Below are positions 11,332-24,619 of a DNA stretch of 64,000 bases, in pieces. The notes under the pieces were generated by a model. The model had not been told where the DNA came from and ran no database searches. It was given only the letters and a program-made list of their open reading frames with translations. The stretch comes from Baylisascaris procyonis (lineage: Eukaryota > Nematoda > Chromadorea > Rhabditida > Ascarididae), in the NCBI GenBank assembly GCA_037389465.1, contig JAZARR010000230.1:558001-622000 (forward strand). The letters run 5' to 3'. Made by a program: the position numbers and the translations under genes. Within the stretch, counting starts at the first letter, position 1, and each line of letters starts with the position of its first letter.

Positions 11332-14300
11332 GTTTCATTTTATTTATTTATTTATTTATTTATTTATTTTTGATAAATTTTTTATTTGAGGAATTGAGAG
11401 GAAAAGGGTGGCGTTATTGAACAGGCTATGATTTAGTAGGAGTTTTCGAAGAAAATTGTCAAATATTATTTATTCCATTTTCAATGAAAAAGGGAAATTT
11501 GGCATGCAAAGTATGCTTAAGCGTTAATTAAGTTTTTATTATTAATTGATTGAAATGAAAATTATTTCATCTCGAATCGTATGAGATTGTATAAATGAAG
11601 TTTTTGAAATATTTGTTGTTCGGCATTTCAGTTTTGTTTTAAAAAGTTATAAATTACCGTTCCGATTTCCATTAGATATATGAAAGAATGTCCTCAATTT
11701 TGCGATCGAAGGTACCACTCTCTTCAGATCAACTCCTTTTTCTATCCTTCGCTAGTCTTCTTTATGCCTTATTTCCCTCACCATCGATCCACCATCAACA
11801 ATGTGTTTGGTATGCTAGTTCTGGTCACTATTTTAAAAAAAATTATTTATTTGAAACGGTTATTTCAAATGAAGCTCATATCTGCTCATTGAATGTATTT
11901 CCTCTTTTGCCTTTGCAATCTGCGATGGCATGTTTTTGTAAATACCTTTGCGCTAGATAAAAATACTAGTTAGTGATAATATTCAAATTTTCTTATATTT
12001 CTTTTTGGCTAGAATTATTGCGAAATGTTAAAGCTTTATTCATTTGTGCAAAGTTTATCCTTGCAAAAGTATTCCCTTTAAAATCGATGCAAGGATTTCT
12101 TAAATTTTAAGTGCTTAAAGGAACGTTTGCCATATGTGATTAGTTATTGGTCCTTGTATTGAACATGTGATTGGTGCCTAAACTTTTGAGATATTTGATG
12201 CATGATGTAATTCAATATTATTATCAAAATTCTCTCTTTCTTTAAGGTCACTTAAATCATCTCTATATGGATTTCAAAGTGCAGGATTTGGATTCAGAAG
12301 TTATCGAGGAAATTCGAAATCTCAGTCGTCACGCCAATGAAATTGCTGAGAAGGCGATTCCATTTGTCGCCGATCGTGATCCCGTCTACTACAGACAGGT
12401 AAATCAAATTCATTTAGAGGTTTCATTCCATCGAAGCGCTAGACTATCTAACAAATTCAAACAGCATCTAGAATATCAGGAGGTATATAGATTAGAATCA
12501 ACCTATCCCCAGTAATGCACCCCTCTAAAAACTTGATTGGTATTGTTGGACTTGGAGCTGTTGGTGAAATTCCTACCGATTCTTAACAATGGTGCGTACA
12601 CTATGTGGGGTACAAGTTCAGCTCCGTTCGCGGTTCGCAGCGAGTGCGCCATCGTTCTCTGCAGTTGTGTCGGAGGAGGGAGGAAGGATGGGAAGGAAAT
12701 AGTACCGTTGACAGTGTTGTGATTTCGACTAGTGTAGGCGTTAAAGTTTTCTACTTCGCCAAGGATTTTTCGCCAAAAATTTCGCGTAGACGCAACGTAT
12801 GACACAACGCATTTTACTAGTTCATATAAATGCGCCTACGAACGATTAGGCGGTTCTGCACCTTGTGACATATTTCCTCCAAAGACTTGGTCAAATAGGA
12901 GGGAGGTAGCATTGGTTTTTTCTTTTTTTTTGAGTGTTTAAAACGTTTTTTTTTTCAGTTTCGTTACCTTCTAACGCATCCGTACGATATAACACATAGA
13001 GCACAACGCATCGACGAACGTTTACGATGGTTGGAAAAAGAAATGTTGGAGAAGAGATTCGACGAAACTGGAATGATGTGGTTCAATGAAAAACAAAGTG
13101 ATCGGTATTATTTTCGAGTTGAAGTTATAGCTGTGAATTGTAGTTAGGAAGCAAATTGCTTCAATTTGCAAAATTTACGAATAATTTTACGCTTAAGAAT
13201 TAAATGAGAAAGGATGTGAGCATGCCAGAGCAAGAGGAAAACGAAGCTTAGGAGACGATATGAATGAAGTGATAGCAGGCTTTACCGTTACAACTGAAAG
13301 AATTGTTTGAAAATGCTGAGCTGGTGAACTAGTTGAAATAGTGCACTCACTTCTGAATACCTAATTGCACTTAGGGGGGGGGCTCTTTGTGTCCTAGATA
13401 GTGACCCTGAAATAAAAATTAAATGCGTTCACTCGCATCGACACATCACTAGTATTCACTCAGTTAGCCTGCCCTCTCACTGGAATGTTTAATTCTGAAT
13501 GTAAATATTTTTCAGATGTTTTGCCGAGGTGCTATCGAAGGATTACGATGCAGACAATGTGAATTCGACTTGTGCGATTAGTGCATCATGTCTGAAGCGA
13601 ATGTTGGCTACTCGCGGTCTATCGGGATACCGATTGACTCATCAAATCCTCTTCGCCGCCATCACACAAATTGTAGGTCTCTTTCAGTTGCTTGTTGGCT
13701 TTGTTCGATATATTTGCTGAATCTGAAAAAATTTTAAGGTTCATCCAACGTTTGAACTGAGAATATTCCCATATTAGATACTTGACGGGCAGTTATCAAG
13801 GTATTGCAATTCGAGTGGCAGTCTTAGTATTTTCTTTTCTGCTTTCTTCAACCAAGTCTTTTCAGTGGATACACATTTCCTCCTTTTCAAATTTGCTTCA
13901 ACAAAGGATTCATTTGCTGTTGATGTGATCCGTCAACATTATTAATTATTTAATAGAAAGTGATAGCATTATTGGTTCGAAAAAGTGAAAGCCTTTTTTG
14001 GTTATAGTCATATATATCAAACTTTTTCAGAGAAAAGTCTGTTTTCTGTATTCGTTTATTTTTCTCATTTTGTATTATGATTTCCATTTAGGTTTTATTT
14101 TGAAATGAAAAAATATTTTGCGCGAAAATTGCATTTTGAAGAAAATTCAATAAACATTCGATGTACATATCTTAGTATTGATGAGATTTCTGGTCTATTC
14201 TTCTCTCTATTCCTGAAGGATTCGATTCTTCTCTCCCCTTCTGTTCTTTTACCTTCTCTTCATGTACCTACCCACTTCCTCAGTTCTATTTTTTCCAAAA

Positions 14301-15788
14301 AAAAATTCAATTTCGTTGTGATCATCACATATTGCATGCATTGCATACCGATTCGGGGAATGATGAAGAATATTTTAGACTCCTTGTGCGGACGTCGTAT
14401 CGGAATATCTACATTCGACAAGCAATACGACAATCGATAATTTTTTGAAGGAGTATTGCACAAACCTTATTGACGAGATGCTTACTTTCCAGAGGAATCC
14501 ACATATCCTCTCCAAGATGAACAATCATCAGAAGGATCTTCTTATGGAGCAAGGTGGGCAAATCCATGATTTTCCGTTTTCCGTTTCAAATCGATCGCTA
14601 GCAGATTTATTAATTTATATTGCCGCATCTGCAACGTATGATTTTAAGAAAGTTGGGATTGGTATAACAACTGGTATCTTTTGATGTCCATATTTGGTTT
14701 TACTGGAAATGATGGCGGATTATTGTCTCAAACCTGGATTGATGTCGCTCAGTCGCAGTTCCTTTTGTCGTTTCAGGTCATTGAACTTGACTCAGGTCCC
14801 TCAAAAACCGAGTACCGTTAAATTTCATACAGTCTCTGAGAAAATTTGTTCTGAGGATGGGGGATAATATAGTTTGTAAGAGCTGACGTAAAGAAGAAGA
14901 GGGAGGAGAGAATCAGCCAATGCCATCGGTTGTGAAGGGAACAAACTTTAAAATGATTACTTTCGTACGATTTTTTATGCGTAGTTGCAAAAAGGTTGTT
15001 TGCTATTTGTTTATAGAAAGATCATAAGTAGCTTCATTTACGCGTAAAAGAAACCAAAATGAAGAGGGAAATTTCGATGTCAATGCCGTCTCTCTTCCTT
15101 CCTAACCCGCATCTTTATCTGTAAATCTCGTTCTCGTTGTTGAGTATCCTTTAATCTGTTTCTTTTTTTTTGCACGTTTTTTTTAAAGTTTTGTTAGTTT
15201 TTAATAATCACCACATTAATATTGTCATCATTTTCAGTGTTTGCATGTGGTCAATTCGGTTTTGTGGAAACTTGCTCGTTGCATATATTAGTGGTCGTAC
15301 TTAGCTGGCAACATCCACGTCTTGGATGCTTTATGAAAGAGAGTCTCGACGAGTCTCCAATCCATCTGGCGTTATCACCACCCAAAATAGCGTTCTTAGC
15401 CAACAACTTCACGTCAAGAAAAGTTCTCAGTGATGTCATTCATAATGGTTAGTCATTTTTTTTGCATAGTTATTGGCGGAGAGATGCCAGATTTCTGTAC
15501 TCTTTTGGTACTTTTATTATATGCAAAGTAGGCAAAAAAGGGAATAAAAAATTTAACTTTAAAATATATTTTGATTGAAATATATTATTTTAAGTATATA
15601 TTTTTTCATCGATAATTTATTTAACTCGTATATCTTCGTTGGTCCAATGTGCATCTGTTTGTTTTGAAAAGAAAAAGTTGGTAATTATGCTATTAATTAT
15701 AATGTCGTATCGTGAAAGATCACCTCGAAACTGTCTTCTGGAAACATTTAGTGAGGTACCATTAGGGAAATTGTCATATTTTCAAAAA

Positions 15789-15879
<91 letters not shown>

Positions 15880-16750
15880 ACCGATTTCATATACTTCATA
15901 GAGGTTGTAGAACTCTTCAAGGTTTGTTATGAAGTTTCTCGCAAGTTTCATTTATATTTATCATCAGAATTTATTAGTTGTAAGTTATAGAGTTACAAGT
16001 TGCAAGAAAAGTTGCAACAGTTTAAGCTCATAAGTTTAAAACTTAAGTTCCTGATAAGTTTGAGTTCGATTCGATCGTAAATTATTCGTTTTACTAAGAG
16101 GTAAATAATTGTTTGGAGAGTGAATATCATACGTATGTACATTATTAGGCCCATTATTGGGAACGGTGGTTCTTGTTTGCAATATCTCCATTTTTATTAG
16201 ATATGGCTCTACAGAATTCTACTATTTTAGATTTGTTGTATAGCAGGTGTTGTCTACCATAGGCGTGCATTAACACAACATTGGCGATCACTGCTTCTTT
16301 AGTGCTATTTTTAGTCGCTCGTTGCATCGTTTATATCTATCAAACTAAGGTTTGAGATCAAATGAAACTAACCAATAGTCAACATCATAAAATTGTTTAG
16401 ATTATTGCTCTACCCACTCTGCTACAGTGGCATCTGGCGCGCTCGTTGTATTTCTTCGTTTCTTACTGGATCCCGGTCCATGGCCAGAATTCTTCTTGGC
16501 AGATCAACCGGTCACAGTGCAAAATATTCTCGCAGAAGATCAATTTCGTCAATATCGCTATGCACGATGGGTGAAAGATACGTTCCCAGCGCAGTTGCCT
16601 CTCTCAAGGCCTCCAGTGCTCGGTTGGTCGCCCGATTTACTCGCCTATTTAGTTTTGATTGCTTTCATTTGTATTGCTTCGTTAGTCGCTCAGTTTACTT
16701 GTAAGAGGAGAGTCAAGCAAATATACCATTTTGCTTACAAGAATTTATAA
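11181..16750 (+). CDS. C16orf89 / DUF4735 family membrane protein, seven exons
   Basis: Seven exons (11181-11331, 12247-12398, 12959-13104, 13516-13672, 14379-14553, 15238-15447, 16428-16750) join in frame to give 437 aa. The protein follows the C16orf89 family (UPF0764, DUF4735) along its length. Near the start it has ELNVDGLFGLRII, matching the INLDGVLGVRVL segment of the human protein. In the middle are CAISASCLKRMLATRG and SGYRLTHQILF (around 169-195), then FACGQFGFVETC (262-273). Near the end, HNVASGALVVFLRFLLDPGP precedes a hydrophobic segment at about 400-421 followed by CKRRVK, a stop-transfer signal. Sequons NST (166), NTT (218) and NFT (317) agree with a lumenal or extracellular body. 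Human C16orf89 is secreted, so the C-terminal anchor here is a difference. The N-terminus looks incomplete: the modelled ATG leads straight into the mature domain, and a signal-peptide exon probably lies upstream. Biochemical function is unknown. Confidence 0.9.
12247..12398 (+). CDS. C16orf89-like exon 2
   Basis: Acceptor TCTTTAAG, donor GACAG|GTAAAT. It encodes GHLNHLYMDFKVQDLDSEV onward to DPVYYRQ, a helical, charged region in the N-terminal third. It enters in phase 1 and leaves in phase 0. Confidence 0.88.
12600..12805. repeat. Copy 2 of the dispersed repeat inside intron 2
   Basis: Shares the GTTCGCAGCGAGT core with the copy near 4070. On the minus strand it is open for 100 codons (12503-12805), including TMAHSLRTANGAELVP, without gene structure. 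The plus strand is also open. Its composition is much richer in G+C than the flanking intron, supporting an inserted element. Confidence 0.5.
12959..13104 (+). CDS. C16orf89-like exon 3
   Basis: Acceptor TTTTTTTCAG, donor GATCG|GTATTA. It encodes FRYLLTHPYDITHRAQRIDE through FNEKQSD, ending in phase 2. Confidence 0.88.
13516..13672 (+). CDS. C16orf89-like exon 4 (Cys motif and SGYxLTHQ)
   Basis: Acceptor TTTTTCAG, donor CAAATT|GTAGGT. It carries two conserved cysteines in CAISASCLKRM and the family signature SGYRLTHQILF. The sequon NST is at residue 166. Confidence 0.92.
14379..14553 (+). CDS. C16orf89-like exon 5
   Basis: The acceptor AATATTTTAG is followed directly by ACTCCTTGT, restoring the frame as TPCADVVSEYLHSTSNTT. 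The upstream codon in this frame is TAG, so the splice site is well constrained. The donor is CAAG|GTGGGC in phase 1. Confidence 0.85.
15238..15447 (+). CDS. C16orf89-like exon 6
   Basis: Acceptor CATTTTCAG, donor AATG|GTTAGT. It encodes VFACGQFGFVETCSLH, then SWQHPRLGCFMKESLDES and a sequon NFT. These match the FCGMGGFSDFY and SWQ..EGCF region of the human protein. Confidence 0.9.
15797..15876. repeat. (AT)n microsatellite in intron 6 of the C16orf89-like gene
   Basis: About 40 perfect AT units, preceded by an A-run. It generates meaningless Ile-Tyr reading frames on both strands. Confidence 0.97.
16428..16750 (+). CDS. C16orf89-like exon 7 (transmembrane anchor and stop)
   Basis: Acceptor CTCTGCTACAG. 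It encodes HNVASGALVVFLRFL (spanning the junction), a linker, and a transmembrane stretch DLLAYLVLIAFICIASLVAQ followed by basic residues. It ends in TAA 16748-16750. A shorter frame on the same strand (16393-16704) is a shadow. Confidence 0.92.
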
Positions 16751-19363
16751 TAGAATTGAAGTGAGCAATTTAGAGTGAATTCGATTTTTAGTTTTGGAGG
16801 GAGGGGGGACGGGAGGGAATTGAATACATTCCCTCCCATTGAGGAGACTTATATGTGCTTGGAACAAGGATCGCTATTGGTTAATCCATTTTTTGTCACT
16901 AAGCATATTGCTTTTTGCATATTATAATGCGAATATTGTTACCGTCTATCTTATTGTTAGACTTGGTTGTCGTATATGCATAATTTACTTCAGGCATAAA
17001 ACTGTCAGTGATGAGAGTAACGGCTGTCATTCAAGTTTTTATCTTTTGTTGTTGCGTAGACGAATTGAAAAACAAGTACCATCGTAGGACTTTCGCAATT
17101 GATGCCCGATGAAAAATATCTAGAAACCTTATGAAGGTATAGCGCAATCTATTTTTTGTATTTCAAATCATTCGACGCTTAGTTGCCGAAACATCAAAAA
17201 TTGGTGGGGCACCAGTTATTATACGTTCCTATGAATTAAAAAAAAGGTTTGCGCTGAGCGACTGTAGAATAAATTGGATGTGCAAGTTTTGTAGAATCTT
17301 TATATAAAGGTAATTAAATAGCAACAAAGTCACCTACATAAATACGCACAGATATGATGTTGGTTGAATGCATTTTTATGAAAATTTGCGTAGGTAATAG
17401 ATAGAAAACAGCTTAAAATAGTGAAACTAAAAACAATTTGGAACAGTTACGTTGTTGTTTAATTCAATTATGACTGTAACTTTATCGTTTAGTTCAACCT
17501 AAATTTCATTTTTGATGGACTCTTGCAATCGATGTTGATTTTTTATTTGTGCTAAAGATTCCATGATATTAAGAGACTGTTTTTTTTCTTATTTATCATT
17601 TTTATTTGTTTATTTCGCTTGAAAGGCTTTTCTTTTTGAAAATGTTTATTATATTATTGTTATTTTTTTTTAAATGCATCATCATTCATCGTATTGATTC
17701 ATAAGCGATTGCAGAGACTTGTATATTCAAATACTGATCAGCGCGATTCATGTAAATGCACGTGTTGTTAGGACAGCATTGATGAAAAAAGCTTTTGGTA
17801 GTGGGACTTGAATATAGGGAGTTATGCTTTCAATTCCCAACTGCGCATAAATGATTAATAAAGTTGCGTCACCATCAAGATCCCTTCGAATGGACTAAAG
17901 GAAGTTTTGTTTTGAGCCAGAGGGCATTTTATTTTGATTCTGTGCTTGAGCCATCAAATTGACCTAGTCGTAGATGTATTATAATAGCTTATTTATTAAA
18001 TATGGAGGTGTACTTCAGTAACAACACTTTTTCAGTTCTGGCTTGCTGCAAGATATAGGCATATAATAAAAGATTTTAATAATCACTAACTGTTTCAATT
18101 TTGAGAAAATATTAGGAACATTGTCTCTGCAATTTTTCTGGCGCTCTTTATTCATTCTATTCGATGATATTAATGTTTTTTTTATTTACTTGTTTTTTAA
18201 AAAACAAATTATGCTTGTGGATTGATGCATGAAAAAGCTTTAGCAATGTTTTCCCAGCATAGAGCTTTCATCTCTCATAATCGATCTCTCGTTTTCTTTA
18301 TTGTTTGCTTTAATTTTTATGCAGTTTATTTATCATGTTGCAAAAAAAAAACGTTCAATTCTATTTCTTTATTATGAATGTCTTCGCAATTGTTGTTTAA
18401 TTTTATAAAATTTGACATATTTCAAATATATTTTGAGTGGAAGCTTACCTATCTTCTATCTTAAAAGTAAACAAACGCTTGATTTTAACCATAGTAAGAG
18501 CCTTCAATTTAGTCCACTTAGTATGAGAGTATTTAACTACCACTAGCGTTTGTTATTGACTTGTTTCAGTCCTATGAGAATAGAAAATAAAAACCGAATT
18601 CAGGAAGTAAAATAGTTCCTGGTGGTATTTATTTATTTATTTACTTAATTAATTAATTAATTATTATTATTGTTATTTTATTTTTTTTGATGAACTCCAT
18701 AGTGGAAGTCGTTTTATGTGCTTAATTTCGATGTAAATTTCCTCATATTGCAAAATATCACTGTGGTTTCATTATGAATGCTAGTCGAATTTTAATGCAT
18801 TTTCCTTAAATTATTTTCGAAGGTAATAATTAAATAGAGAATTGAATCTAATTGATTGGATAGTATTTTAGGATCACTTTTTTGTGGATTTATCTGTAAA
18901 TTTTTTTCGAATATCCTCCATAGCGTAGATAATTATTGCTTCATGAAAACAATATAGGCAAATATTGGAGGAATAGTCATGTTTTCTACTCCATTGAGGC
19001 GAAATGCTTTCATTTATTTGCATAATTTAGGTGGAAGAATTGTCCTTTTCCATGTTTTTGGGTCCGTTTTTATTCTTATCAATTCGATTCATTTCCACGC
19101 ATCGCTTTAGGCTAACATAGGCACTCTGTTGAGAGCTATACTCGGCAATGGATTTTATGCATTTGACATTTTTATGCTTGTGACAATATTGTTGGAATTT
19201 TGCGTTTTCTTTGTCGATTGCATTTTGTGAATCTGAGAGAGCAGTTCAGATTTTTGGGGGGGGGGGGGATGGATATGGAACATTTGTTCGACCAGTTGAA
19301 CAATAAATGTTGTCCATTTGTTGACCACTTTTATATTATCGCTCATGGTCATCGGTCAGCATA
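16751..19363. other. 3' UTR and intergenic region upstream of the nuclear receptor gene
   Basis: AT-rich with no coding-like exon. It holds a G-rich tract at 16798-16820, an ATTA/TTAA patch at 18630-18670 and a G-run at 19256-19268. The distal promoter of the receptor gene would lie at its right end. Confidence 0.5.
17278..17283 (+). terminator. Polyadenylation signal AATAAA after the C16orf89-like gene
   Basis: First canonical signal downstream, about 530 bases after the stop. Another candidate lies near 17860. Confidence 0.4.
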
Positions 19364-19417
19364 ATGGCCGCACACAACGAATTCGGAGATGCGCCATATT
19401 ATCTCGATTCTGCAGAG
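19364..19417 (+). CDS. Candidate distal first coding exon of the nuclear receptor gene
   Basis: ATG at 19364 opens MAAHNEFGDAPYYLDSAE and reaches a donor GCAGAG|GTAGAC exactly in phase 0, the phase needed to join the exon at 35521 (VLEMLKTEEICQ). A possible trans-splice acceptor (CATCGGTCAG) ends four bases before the ATG. The patch is richer in G+C than its surroundings. Reading past the donor reaches TGA after 25 more codons. If correct, the long isoform is 587 aa and this intron is 16.1 kb. It is inferred from phase, composition and signal quality only. Confidence 0.45.
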
Positions 19418-22400
19418 GTAGACGCATCTCTCGATTTCGATGGGTGTAACTGTCAGAATAGTTGTTTGCCACAAGTTGCGAGTGTTTGCCATTGATTGAT
19501 TTGTTGCCGTTATTAGAACGTTGAGTGATAGAACTGCATAGATGATCAAATCAAAACATTTCCTTATGTATGTAAGCACGTATATTTCGTTTTTAATATG
19601 AGTCTAAGGATTATTTGAAGTAGAGGTGTAGTACATTTGGTCTTATGATTAGAAACTGAGCGGTACTAAATTGGCTTTAATAACATCCTTTCGAGTTTAT
19701 CGGTTTCATCTTAATCCCTGTTCGTTCTTTATTTTAACTCAAATTAAATTGTTGAGCTTTTATCCTCCGTTCTCTCTTCATGTTCGACGATCCCATTAGG
19801 CTATTTACTTCGTAAACAAAATTTTTTTTCACAATTGTAATATTAATGAGGAACATAAGGCGTTTATGCGTAAAAAAATGAAATTTGCGCACAAAAACTT
19901 TGGATAAGGAAGATGTGCCATTAGATTGTCTGGTTGCTGACCACTGTCCGTTGCTTTGCTTAGCCATTTACATCAGTCTATTCGTCATTGTTCACCTTAT
20001 TTATTCATTCAGTGATCATCTTAATCACCTTTACATCGTTATATCTTTAAATAATTGGAGATTAGAAAAGAATATGCATCGTTTGCAAAATCGAATATTT
20101 CCTGTGAATGTTGCAAAAGATATTTCCTGTGAATATTCCATAAGAATAGTTAATAATCAAGGCGATACAATTTTGCATTGCGTAAGAAAAATTCGATGAG
20201 GCGAATATTAAGCCGTGAAAGTTGAAATCCGCAGGAAATATTTCTAAAGCATTGCTGAGCGATTGTTCACCCGGAAGAAATTCCTATAATATCGCTTTTT
20301 TTCTTTGAAATAAATTTTATTATTCTCTTGCTAATTATTGCAATAATATGCCAATCATATTAGTGCTACTTCCTTGTCGATGTAAAAGGAATGAATCCTC
20401 GTCTATTATTTCCTCTCATTTCGCAGATAAAATCAATTGTGCAATATACAGCCGATTCATTTTATGATGTTCGATGTGCGTCACTTTATGTGCATACTTT
20501 GCTATTTACGTTCGGTTGAGAGAAAAAAATAACTATAAATTCTTTTATTTTTCAGCGTTTTTTTCTTTTAAATTGCTCCGCAGAAAAATTTTTAAACGAT
20601 AGTATCGTGTCTTTGCATATATATCTATCTGTCTGTGAAACTTGTAGAATGCTTTGAATTTAGGAATCATTAAATTTGGTGGATATCAATTAAAACTGCT
20701 ATTAAAATCCGATAAATTTAGTTTTAATTAGTGTAAGCGGCGCTGATCATTTCCTTTTTTTTTAAATTACTTTTTTTTGCAATGAAATGTTTAATGTCGG
20801 AATTTTTTTTTTAAATTATGGAATTTAAATTAAGTTGATTGGAGCAATTTTCAAGATTATTTTTGAATTTCTGTAAAATGTTCTACGATATGAAAGGATT
20901 ATATTAATGGTGACGTTGAGTGTTCAACCAAAAAAAAGTTTTAGATTAGTGTCGTTTAAATTTTTTACTATTTTTTTTCGTAGATTTTTTTCATTTTTGA
21001 GTATTTTTTACTCTTTGAAAATGGTTTATATCATATGAATTTGATAAGTTGTTCTTAGTAGAGTTTTAACTGATAACTTGTTTATCATTTTTTTATAGTT
21101 AGTTTATTCGTGAATAACCAAAAGATGTTCACTGTCTAGAAATTATTGGCTGTAGGAAAGCATTAATGTAGAGGCTTTGTTATTGCTTTAGATAATAATC
21201 CAAAAAGATAGGTCATCTCAATATTTGAGAGCAGTGATGGCAAAATTCGTTTCTCATAAGGGATTCAAATTTTAGTGGGGAATTTATGGATCGATATGAT
21301 TTATTATTTAGAATATATATAATGAAAGAATATTCTATGACTTTTAATGATATATAATTAGCGATCAAAATTTATGAGCCGGATGTTATATGTAGCTGAT
21401 GCGAATTTTTTATTTTTTGTAATTTTTTTTGATACATTGAAGTATTTCATATGAATGAACATAGTGAAGCTAATAGTAAACTGAGGAGTTATTATATATT
21501 TTTTAAAAATTATTTTATATATTTATTTTCATTTATCTATGTTGTCTTTTTTTTTCGATTTATTTGTTCGCTGTTATCGTTTGATTTGTTTCTCGTTGGT
21601 ATTCTTAGCCTTCTTTCTTATTTGAATAGATTAGTTTCACGTTATTTGAGAGTAGGTTGTTACTAATAAATATTGGTTGTTGAAGACGAATATTGAAATA
21701 TTAGCAGTGTTGAATTCAATATTAACTTTTTTTGTAAATATTTGTTCAGCAGCATTTCAACATTTCAGCTATAAGAGAATCTTATCAGTAGTGATAAGCG
21801 ACAAATATTCGTCTCACTTTCGACGTGCGCCTTTTTTTGTGTTGATATTCTGCCCTTCTTAAGTAAACGCTTTTGAGCTCAATTTCTTACCATTCATTTC
21901 GTCGTTTACTTTATTTATACAATTTATTGCGTTTCTAATTTTTAAATTTCATTTTATTTTTTTTCTATTTTTTATATTTTATAATTTTTGAATCTTTTAA
22001 ATGAATTTATGAACTATTTATCGAATGTTTGAGCATCGTTTTTTTCTCTCGTTTCGGCAGCTTCCTTCTTTTTTCTCGTATTAGCGCTTGCAGAAGTTAT
22101 ACTTTTATAAAGTCGACATTTTTTTGATGATTTTTTTTTTTCAATATTGAACTGGAAATTTTGCTGTGGAAATGAATGTTCTCGGATCAGTGATTCGTTA
22201 CTCTTCCTATTCCATTTTCTAGCGTAGGCATCTTTGAAATCCTTTTGAAAGTGTTGAATTTTCGTGGAATCGTTTAGAATTTCAAGCGAACGAAAGAAAA
22301 AATTCCTTAGGTTTTTTAAAAATAAAATATTTGAAGAGCGTAAAATTAGATTGATATGATATGCGTAAAATGCTAATTAATAAAAAGCATATCCTTTCCT

Positions 22401-23272
22401 CTCGAGTTACTATAGTTAGTGCTATGGATTTATATCTAATTGGTTAACTATGTGGATAGTGAAGTATTGCTATATTAGCGCTGTTACACACGGACTCATA
22501 AACTTTGCATATTGGTAACCACTTTGCAGTAGAATAACTAGTCTTGATGAATTGTTGTGACGTTTGTATTCTTGAGTCATAAGGTGAAAACATTGGGTTG
22601 AAAGGCGCGCCTATTGCCTTATACGTAGATGAGTAGGCACATGTAGACTTGTATGTAACGTGCACATGAGCTGCTCGCACAAGAACGGAATCAAACGCGA
22701 ACGTTTTTTTAGTGATGATGTCATTTCCTTTCAAGTTCACTAAACTGTATTCACATGTACTAACTGAAGCTCATAGTCGTTATTAAGGACTAACGAATAA
22801 CAAGCTAAGGAAACGTTTAAGAGGGTATTTATTGAGAAGAAATCCTAACCTTCTATGAAACTCACATCTGGTTAGTAACTTTCTTCCAAATAAAACCATT
22901 CTTGAGAATTCACAGAAATTTGTAAGGCGCTTGAGTATTATTCAGACCGTTCTAGTATTAGCAAAATTATCCTTTACTATAATAGTTTCAATAGTAATGT
23001 TGAAATTGACCATATTTTTTTAAAGTAGTCGATACAAGCGGGGTCCAATGCAATGGTCAGTAAGTAGAGGGTGTTTATTTTTTATAATTTCGATATAAAT
23101 GTATTACTGTTTGATATATATTCGGAAGTAATAATCGCTATCCGACTAACACCCCGAAGAGAACATCACGTAGCCTTTCTTTGATTATAAGGAAGTAGCG
23201 TATGGGATGCATTTTATATCATCGCCGCTAACATTTGACATGAAACTTTCTACTTTTCCAATTCAGCTCATC

Positions 23273-23343
23273 TATGTGTGTGGGCGTATGTGTGTATGTA
23301 TATATGCATGTGTTTGTGTGCGCATATTTGCGTGTGCGTGTAC

Positions 23344-23395
<52 letters not shown>

Positions 23396-23470
23396 GGCAC
23401 ATATGTGTGTGTATATGCGTCTATGTTTATACGTATGTGTGTATATATGCGCCGTATGTTGTGTGTTTTT
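23273..23470. repeat. (GT)n microsatellite with degenerate alternating purine-pyrimidine flanks
   Basis: A perfect GT core runs at about 23346-23390. It is flanked by TGTGTATGTATATATGC-like variants, all strictly alternating. Cys-Val open frames here are artefacts. Confidence 0.95.
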
Positions 23471-24619
23471 GTGCTTTTTGAAGTAAACATCTCAGCAGTG
23501 AACTTTTTGTTTTACTCTTTTGATGCGAGCGAGCGCATATTTGAGTATTTACATTTTACGCGTTTCATTTTTTTTTTGTCTCTCGCTAAAATCATATATA
23601 TTTCTTACTGCACTAAAGATTCTAGTTCATATTTACCTATTCAATTATTCAGTTTACCTAATAGTGCAATTCAATTATAGAATACGGGCATATTAAATAT
23701 TATCGTTGCTAATTTTGCAAGGTTTTCCTATGTAATTGCAAATTTTGGGAAATTTGGAAAAATTTTAAAGTATAGTGAAAACGTAGAAGAATCTAAACTT
23801 GGAATCGTCATCATGAAGAGCAGATTATATTTACTGAGTTTAGAGTTGATTTATTCTTCGTTTAGTTCATTTCACGTCATTAATTTATCGTTTTTTTGGA
23901 GGAATTTCTTTCGGATCTAGTGAATTGGTTTTTGATTCTATGAATTTGCTTCTTTTTTTCGCTCAACGATGAAAGAAATGAATCTGAATTGAGTAGTCAT
24001 ATGGAGATTGGGTTTTTTTGGTGCAGTTGGTATTGTAGAGGCTCCCATATTTTAGTGATGTTAGTTTTATCGAGATGGGGGAGGGGGGGAATAATGAGGG
24101 GTCAGAATGTTTCGTTGATGTCGCGTGCAGAGGAAATTTTTTGCATATGAGAGAGCTTTCCATTTTGTTGAAGTCTTCCACCATTTAGTGAAATCCTTCA
24201 TGCTTTTTTGTTTGGAGATTATGCCCTTTTCCTGGGAGACTTCCTTACCCCCCCCTCTCCCATTCCCGCTTCCTTCATTCTAATCTTAAGGCCAGCGTTT
24301 TCCATTCCTATATGGTTTTGTGCGTGCTCTGGCACATCAAATTTCTCATCTCCTGTAACCGTAATAATATGTGATGATCATATTCCTCTTTTTTATTACA
24401 TTATTTATAGACTTGTTGAGTCTTGTTTCATTGATTTCTGTGAAAGCTAACAACAGTTATAGTTTCTTTTTTTTTAAATATTGAATACTATGTTTGAGTG
24501 GTTAGTTTTCATGTTATCCATATTTCTAGCTCGTCTAATATTGTCTTATCGGATTGATTTCTTTTTCAAAATAATTTCCATCTTCCATTTAACGCAAATG
24601 TAAATGCGAATTTGGTTTT

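Noticed and set aside
16055..16075. AAGTTTGAG resembling the 3' end of spliced leader SL1
   Set aside because: Only nine bases match and the rest of the leader and an Sm site are absent.
23207..23680. 157-codon Cys-Val-rich frame
   Set aside because: It is produced by a GT microsatellite, with overlapping open frames on both strands.
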